Shown piece after piece: positions 56,756-64,000 of a stretch of 64,000 nucleotides of DNA; position 1 is the stretch's first letter, and every line of letters starts with the position of its first letter. The stretch covers positions 43,666 to 107,665 of the forward strand of contig CALYAC010000007.1 of assembly GCA_944393405.1 (NCBI GenBank), written 5' to 3'. The position numbers were made by a program, and so were the translations under genes. The stretch comes from an uncultured Clostridia bacterium (GTDB taxonomy: Bacteria > Bacillota_A > Clostridia > TANB77 > CAG-508). The notes below the pieces were generated by a model. That model ran no database searches, was not told where the DNA came from, and saw only the letters and a program-made list of their open reading frames with translations.

Positions 56756-56864
56756 GATAAAATCAAGATTTTTTAAATAAATATTTTTTTGTATTGACTA
56801 TTTTGTGGATTATTTGATATTATATAAAAATATTGTGGATAACTATGTGTATAACTTTTTATAC
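56742..56864. other. DnaA-box cluster upstream of dnaA (origin part 1)
   Basis: Boxes in TGTGGATAA orientation: perfect at 56742-56750, one mismatch at 56814-56822, perfect at 56844-56852, one mismatch at 56856-56864. Together with the dnaA-dnaN gap this gives a bipartite origin as in Bacillus. Confidence 0.8.
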
Positions 56865-56912
56865 ATTTAATATATATATTTAAATCATTATATTTTGGAA
56901 GGATTGAATACA

Positions 56913-58253
56913 ATGCAAAAAGAAGAATTAAATGAACTATTAACAAAAGCTAAAGAACTTCTAAAAAACGAAGTTACAAAAATTTCCTATGAAACATGGA
57001 TTAGAGATTTAGATATTGAAAGTGCTGAAAATGGCAATATAGTATTAATAGCCAATAATGCTTTCCAAAAAGAATCAATTATTTCTAGATATCATGATCT
57101 TTTTAGAAATACTTTTAATTACATTACTAATAAAAACTGTGAAATATCAGTAGTATTAAAAGATGATATTACAGAAGAAGAAATTCAAGTTGCAAAGCAA
57201 TTATCTAACAATCAAGCAAGTTATCCAAACACAACATTAAATCCAAAATATACTTTTGATACATTTGTTGTTGGAAATAGTAATAGATTTGCACATGCTG
57301 CAGCATTAGCTGTTGCTGAAGCACCAGCTACAGCATATAATCCATTATTTATATATGGTGGTGTTGGATTAGGAAAAACACATTTAATGCAAGCAATTGC
57401 AAATGAAATATTATTAAATAATAGAAATGCTAACATATTATATGTAACATCAGAAAAATTTACTAATCAATTAATAAATGCTATTAAAGATAATAAAAAT
57501 GAGATTTTTAGAAATAAGTATAGAAATGTAGATGTACTATTAATAGATGATATTCAATTTATAGCAGGAAAAGAAAGAATTCAGGAGGAGTTTTTCCACA
57601 CTTTCAACACATTACATGAAAACGGAAAACAAATTATTATTTCTAGTGATAGACCTCCTAAAGAAATAAAATTATTAGAAGATAGATTAAAATCTAGATT
57701 TGAATGGGGATTAATTGCAGATATTTCAAATCCAGATTACGAAACACGTTTAGCAATCCTTAGAAAGAAAGCTCAATTAGATAATATAATAATTGATGAT
57801 GACATTCTAAGTGATATAGCAACTAAAATAGATTCTAACATAAGAGAACTAGAAGGAATTCTAAATAAACTAATTGCAAATGCATCTTTAACTAATTGTC
57901 AAATTACTATTGAGATGGCAGAAAAGGCAATAAATGATGTAGTTACAAAAAAAGATAAAGTGTTATCATTAGAATTAATACAAGAGACAATAGCTAAATA
58001 TTTTAATATAACAGTAGAGGAACTAAAAGGTGTTAAAAGATCAAATGATGTAACATTCCCAAGACAAATTGCAATGTATTTATGTAGAAGTATAGCTCAA
58101 CTTCCTTTAACCAAGATAGGAGATGGCTTTGGCAAAAGAGATCATACTACAGTAATACATGCATGTAATAAAATAGAGAAGGAAATACAAAATAATGTAA
58201 GTACCAAAAGAATTGTGGAAAGTGTGAAAAACATATTGCTAAATGACAAATAA
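56913..58253 (+). CDS. dnaA: Chromosomal replication initiator DnaA
   Basis: A 446-residue AAA+ protein that melts oriC and loads the helicase. Domain I at 1-75, short linker, AAA+ domain with Walker A GGVGLGKTHLMQA and Walker B LLIDDIQFIAGK, and the DNA-binding domain IV with GDGFGKRDHTTVIHACNKI. The ATG at 56913 follows GGAAGGA; TTG codons at 56895 and 56904 are upstream and less likely. Confidence 0.97.
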   Translation: MQKEELNELLTKAKELLKNEVTKISYETWIRDLDIESAENGNIVLIANNAFQKESIISRYHDLFRNTFNYITNKNCEISVVLKDDITEEEIQVAKQLSNNQASYPNTTLNPKYTFDTFVVGNSNRFAHAAALAVAEAPATAYNPLFIYGGVGLGKTHLMQAIANEILLNNRNANILYVTSEKFTNQLINAIKDNKNEIFRNKYRNVDVLLIDDIQFIAGKERIQEEFFHTFNTLHENGKQIIISSDRPPKEIKLLEDRLKSRFEWGLIADISNPDYETRLAILRKKAQLDNIIIDDDILSDIATKIDSNIRELEGILNKLIANASLTNCQITIEMAEKAINDVVTKKDKVLSLELIQETIAKYFNITVEELKGVKRSNDVTFPRQIAMYLCRSIAQLPLTKIGDGFGKRDHTTVIHACNKIEKEIQNNVSTKRIVESVKNILLNDK

Positions 58254-58579
58254 TTGTGAATAAATGCTTTGAATGATTTTTTCAAAAAATACGTTTGTTA
58301 AAAAAATGTTTGAGAAAAAATCTTCAAGTTTTACTTACGGAACAGAGACATTGGATATCCACATACAAATGTTAATTATGTGTATATAACATGTTAATAT
58401 CTTAATTTTACACATAAAAATATTTTTATTGTAGATAAGATTTTTAATTTTCCACTAAGTTATTAACATGTGAAACTATAGGGATTTAAGGTTTCCACAT
58501 AGTTATCCACATTATCCACAATGCCTAATACTACTACTACTAAAAATATTTATATTATATTAAAAGGAGAGAAAGCCAA
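58254..58579. other. oriC unwinding region between dnaA and dnaN
   Basis: Two perfect abutting DnaA boxes TTATCCACA lie at 58503-58511 and 58512-58520 in the same direction. They are followed by ATGCC and a run of trinucleotides, TAA TAC TAC TAC TAC TAA, at 58526-58543, and then an A/T tract. This is the layout of the DnaA-trio basal unwinding system. A one-mismatch box lies at 58355-58363. No gene is in this gap. Confidence 0.88.
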
Positions 58580-59698
58580 ATGAAACTTATTTGTGAAAAG
58601 GATAATATCCTTAAAGCTATTAATTCCGTAACAAAAGCGGTAGCTACAAAAACAACAATGCCTATATTAGAAGGTATATTAATTCAAACAAATGATAACG
58701 AAGTAAAATTAACTACATATGATTTAGAAATTGGAATAGAATATATAATTAATTGTAATGTAGAAGAACAAGGAGCAACAGTTGTTAATGCAATAATGTT
58801 TAGTGAAATTATAAGAAGATTACCTGATAGTGAAATAAAAATAACATTAAATGATAAGAATTTATTAGTTATTGAATGTGAAGGTTCTTTATATAAATTA
58901 GCAACAATGAATCCAGATGAATTTCCAGAACTACCACAAATAAATATTGAGAATTCAATTGAAATGGAACAAAATTCTTTAAAAGATATGATTAGAAAAA
59001 CAATATTTGCAGTTAGCACTGAAGAAAATAGACCAATCTTTACAGGATGCTTATTTGAAATAAAAAATAATAAACTTAATGTAGTTGCTGTAGATGGTTT
59101 TAGATTGGCTTGGAAAAGTAAATTTTTACAAAACAAAATAAATGATTTTACAGCAGTAATTCCAGGAAGAACATTAAATGAAATTAATAAAATTATTTTA
59201 GATTCATATGATACTATAAAAATAGGAGTTGCTAAAAATCAAGCTTTATTTGAAATGGAAAATTGTAAAATAGTTACAAGATTATTAGATGGTGAATTTT
59301 TAAATTATTCTAGCGTTATTCCAGAAAATTGGGAAACAAGAATACGTGTGGATAAAAATTCTATTCAAAATTGTTTTGAAAGAATTAGTTTGATATCATC
59401 ATCAAGTATAGAAAAAGAAAAGAAGTATCCAGTAAAAGTTAATGTGGATATAGGAAAAGTTACAATTTCTTGTACAAACCAAACAGGTGATGCAAAAGAA
59501 GAAATGTATGTAACAACAGAGGGAAAAAATTTAGAAGCTGGATTTAATCCAAAATATTTCTTAGATGCATTAAGAGCTATTGATGATCAAGAAGTATTTA
59601 TAGATTTTGGGACAAGTATTTCACCATGTATAATTAGACCTGTTGAAGAAGGTGGAGATTATATTTATATGGTGCTTCCTATAAGAATGAAAGAATAG
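58580..59698 (+). CDS. dnaN: DNA polymerase III beta subunit (sliding clamp)
   Basis: A 372-residue ring-forming clamp with three similar domains. MKLICEKDNILKAINSVTKAV at the start, TMPILEGILI, TYDLEIGIE and the C-terminal VLPIRM are typical. Start supported by AAAGGAGAG. Follows oriC. Confidence 0.97.
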   Translation: MKLICEKDNILKAINSVTKAVATKTTMPILEGILIQTNDNEVKLTTYDLEIGIEYIINCNVEEQGATVVNAIMFSEIIRRLPDSEIKITLNDKNLLVIECEGSLYKLATMNPDEFPELPQINIENSIEMEQNSLKDMIRKTIFAVSTEENRPIFTGCLFEIKNNKLNVVAVDGFRLAWKSKFLQNKINDFTAVIPGRTLNEINKIILDSYDTIKIGVAKNQALFEMENCKIVTRLLDGEFLNYSSVIPENWETRIRVDKNSIQNCFERISLISSSSIEKEKKYPVKVNVDIGKVTISCTNQTGDAKEEMYVTTEGKNLEAGFNPKYFLDALRAIDDQEVFIDFGTSISPCIIRPVEEGGDYIYMVLPIRMKE

Positions 59699-59727
59699 TT
59701 ATTAAGAATATGTGAAAAAAATAGACA

Positions 59728-59753
59728 ACTTATCCACAATTTTGTGGATAAGT
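59728..59753. other. Palindromic pair of DnaA boxes between dnaN and recF
   Basis: TTATCCACA (59730-59738) and TGTGGATAA (59743-59751) form a 26-base inverted repeat with a 4-base centre, 30 bases after dnaN. It could be a DnaA control site for recF-remB-gyrB or a hairpin; there is no T-run. Confidence 0.7.
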
Positions 59754-59857
59754 AGTTATTAAATTTAAACGAAAAGTTAATAAAATACAAAAAATATTAA
59801 TACTATTAGTAAAATTTAATTGTTAAAAGAAAAAGATACATAAAAGGACATAATAAA

Positions 59858-60921
59858 ATGTATATAGAAAGAATTAAATTAAACAATTTTAGAAATTATA
59901 AAGAATTAGACTTACAGTTAAATAAAAATATAAATATTATTTATGGAGATAATGCACAAGGTAAAACTAATATATTAGAGTCTATATTTTTATGTAGTTT
60001 TGGTAAATCTTTTAGAACAACAAAAGAAAAAGAAATGATAATGTTTGATAAAGAAACATCTCTAGTAGAAATTTATTATCAAAAAAAAGATAGAGATGGA
60101 AAAATAAAAATAGAATTAGGAAATAAAAAACAAATAAGTATTAATGGAATAAAAATAAAAAAATTAAGTGAACTTTTAGGAAATATTAATATAGTTATTT
60201 TTACTCCAGAAGATATAAATATTTTAAAAGATGGACCGGCAAAAAGAAGAAGATTCTTAGATATTATGATAGGACAATTAAGACCTAATTATGTACATAA
60301 CTTAAATATGTATTTAAAAACAATAGAACAAAGAAATAATTATTTAAGACAAATAAAAGAAGAAAATAAATCAGAAGAACTTCTTGAAATTTGGGATGAA
60401 AAATTATCAGAATATGCAAAAAAAGTTTATTTATATAGAAAAGAATTTATAGAAAAAATTTCTAGTAAGATAAATGATATTCACAGTAAAATCACAGATG
60501 AAAAAGAGGTTTTGAAGATTGAATATATATCAAATTGTGAAAATAAGGAAGATTATTTAAAATTACTAAAAGAGAGAAGAAAATTAGATATCATAAAAGG
60601 GTTTACAACAAAGGGTGTACATAGAGATGATTTTATGATATATATTAATGAGAAAGAAGTTAGTTCTTATGGATCACAAGGACAGAACAGAACGGCAATA
60701 CTTTCTTTAAAACTTGCTGAGCTAAATGTTATTTATGATGATATTGGGGAATATCCAATACTATTATTAGATGATTTTATGTCAGAACTAGATGAGAAAA
60801 GAAGAAAGAACTTTTTGTGTAATATAAAAAATACACAAGTTATTTTGACAGGAACAGATAAAATAGAATTACCTAATTTAGAAAATAATATATATAATGT
60901 AAAAAAAGGAGAGGTTTTCTA

Positions 60922-60922
<1 letters not shown>
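59858..60922 (+). CDS. recF: DNA replication/repair protein RecF
   Basis: A 354-residue SMC-like ATPase that loads RecA at gaps. Walker A YGDNAQGKTNILE, signature SYGSQGQNRTAILSLKLAE and Walker B ILLLDDFMSELDEKRR. Stop overlaps the start of remB by one base (TAATG). Confidence 0.96.
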
Positions 60923-63112
<2,190 letters not shown>

Positions 63113-63121
63113 AAATACAAG

Positions 63122-63149
63122 AAAGGAATAGATGATCTATTCCTTTTTT
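63122..63149 (+). terminator. Terminator of the recF-remB-gyrB operon
   Basis: An 11-bp stem (63122-63132 with 63136-63146), a 3-base loop and a T-run, 10 bases after the gyrB stop. Confidence 0.88.
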
Positions 63150-63154
63150 ATATT

Positions 63155-63167
63155 TTTTGTCGAAAAA
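63155..63167 (+). promoter_or_regulatory. Spo0A-type box after gyrB
   Basis: TTTTGTCGAAAAA (core TGTCGAA 63158-63164) matches the Bacillus Spo0A box consensus closely. It lies between the gyrB terminator and the last gene of the window. Confidence 0.45.
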
Positions 63168-63325
63168 AAGGGATCGATTTTTCTTGATTTTAATTCAAAT
63201 AGATGTTATATATTTAAATATAATTGATTCAAAATATTTATATTCTTAAAAAAATTTTTTTAAATAATTATTCCCAATAATACAATAGAAAAATAAAAAT
63301 AAATAATAGAAAGGAGGAAAGAAAT

Positions 63326-63901
63326 ATAAAAAATAAAAGAAAAATTAAAAGCACACAAGAATGGATAAATATAAATGAAGTATTAAATAATGGAATAATA
63401 GAAATAGATAAAAAAACATTTATAAAAATATTAAAAGTAAAACCAATAAACTTTAATTTAAAATCAAATTTAGAAAAAGAAGCTATATTAAATTCATATA
63501 GAAACTTATTTAAAACATGTAATTTAGATTTTCAAATTTTAATTCAATCGAATAAAGTAGATTTATCCACAAACTTTTTGGAAATAAAAAATAATTTAAA
63601 AAATGAAGATGAAAATATAAAAGAAATATCAGAAAAATATATGGAATTTATTAATAAATTAAATAATGAAAAAAAATCTTCATCTAAAAATTATTATATT
63701 ATTATTAAATACGAAGAAAAAAATAACGATTATAATGAAGTAGAATCATTAGCAAAAGATAATTTAAATAATAATTACTTTAAATTAAAAGATGCTCTAT
63801 CAAGATGTGGAAATTATGTAGAAGAAATTTCCACAAAAAGTGAATTAAATGAAATATTATTTTCTTTTTTTAATAATAGGATATATTTTAATAAAAAATA
63901 A
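63326..63901 (+). CDS. VirB4/TraC N-terminal-like protein, apparent ATA start
   Basis: A frame of 191 codons. KSTQEWINI, NNGIIEIDKKTFIKILKVKP, INFNLKSNLEKEAILNSYRN and QILIQSNKVD resemble the N-terminal domain of VirB4/TraC-type conjugation ATPases; the ATPase part is absent. Between the in-frame stop at 63278 and a TTG at 63578 there is no ATG, GTG or TTG, yet the domain match begins by about 63350. AAAGGAGG lies 8 bases before an ATA at 63326, so initiation at ATA (or the ATT at 63344) is likely. The protein may be a free-standing domain. Confidence 0.6.
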   Translation: MKNKRKIKSTQEWININEVLNNGIIEIDKKTFIKILKVKPINFNLKSNLEKEAILNSYRNLFKTCNLDFQILIQSNKVDLSTNFLEIKNNLKNEDENIKEISEKYMEFINKLNNEKKSSSKNYYIIIKYEEKNNDYNEVESLAKDNLNNNYFKLKDALSRCGNYVEEISTKSELNEILFSFFNNRIYFNKK

Positions 63902-64000
63902 AATAAAAAAAAATAATAAAAAAATAGAAAAAAAATAAAAAAAAAATTATAATAATAAAAAAAATAAAAAAAATAAAAATAAAAAATAAAAAAAAAAAAA
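63902..64000. other. A-rich low-complexity end of window
   Basis: Almost only A with scattered T and one G; no feature seen. Similar in kind to the A/T-only linkers at 39.5-47.6 kb. Confidence 0.6.

Noticed and set aside
63578..63901. A 107-residue protein starting at TTG
   Set aside because: The same frame continues upstream with family-like sequence and a perfect ribosome site, so the TTG start would truncate the domain.

Overview
The window reads as a chromosome segment around the replication origin of a very low-GC, endospore-forming Firmicute, most likely a gut-type member of the Clostridia. The evidence is the order rpmH-dnaA-dnaN-recF-remB-gyrB with rnpA-yidD-yidC-jag-mnmE-mnmG-rsmG-parA-parB on the other side, together with sporulation genes (spoIIR, spmA, spmB, a GerMN protein, abrB). 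TGG is used for Trp and TGA as stop, so the code is standard. No phage or insertion sequence was recognised.

1-22.4 kb, mostly minus strand: a large cell-surface locus. It holds five signal-peptidase-I-like proteins of the SipW type (two lack catalytic residues; one is fused to its own TasA-like domain), at least six small TasA/camelysin-like exported proteins, and a 2834-residue beta-helix-type surface protein with 20 GGGN rungs. It also holds cytoplasmic partners: a membrane-tethered McrB-like AAA+ ATPase, a DUF2357-like partner and two unrecognised helical proteins. The nine genes from 22.4 to 14.1 kb form one tight operon behind a recognisable sigma-A promoter. The major TasA-like subunit (12528-11554) has its own promoter preceded by five helically phased TTTTGTA boxes.

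22.6-39.5 kb: an unknown helical protein, pgm and galU (sugar-nucleotide supply), spoIIR, murA-walJ-rlmH, spmAB, abrB with two Spo0A-type boxes, rsmI and a tRNA1(Val)-type methyltransferase, a GerMN protein, and a 1443-residue acyl-CoA dehydratase activase.

39.5-47.6 kb: the most unusual stretch. Two almost pure A/T regions (3.5 and 1.8 kb) carry seven copies of an apparently undescribed ~320-bp element. Each copy has five short G/C-containing boxes in fixed order; the spacing between boxes 2 and 3 is exactly 58 bp in all seven, although most of the sequence between boxes has diverged. Between the two regions lie a patatin gene broken by one in-frame stop, a guanylate-kinase-like protein, an APH-like phosphotransferase and two tRNA-Ser genes.

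47.6-64 kb: the origin region. Genes left of dnaA run leftward and those right of it run rightward, as expected at oriC. The dnaA-dnaN gap has two abutting perfect DnaA boxes followed by a DnaA-trio run and an A/T tract. A DnaA box also overlaps the rpmH promoter. The window ends in a VirB4-N-terminal-like gene that appears to start at ATA.
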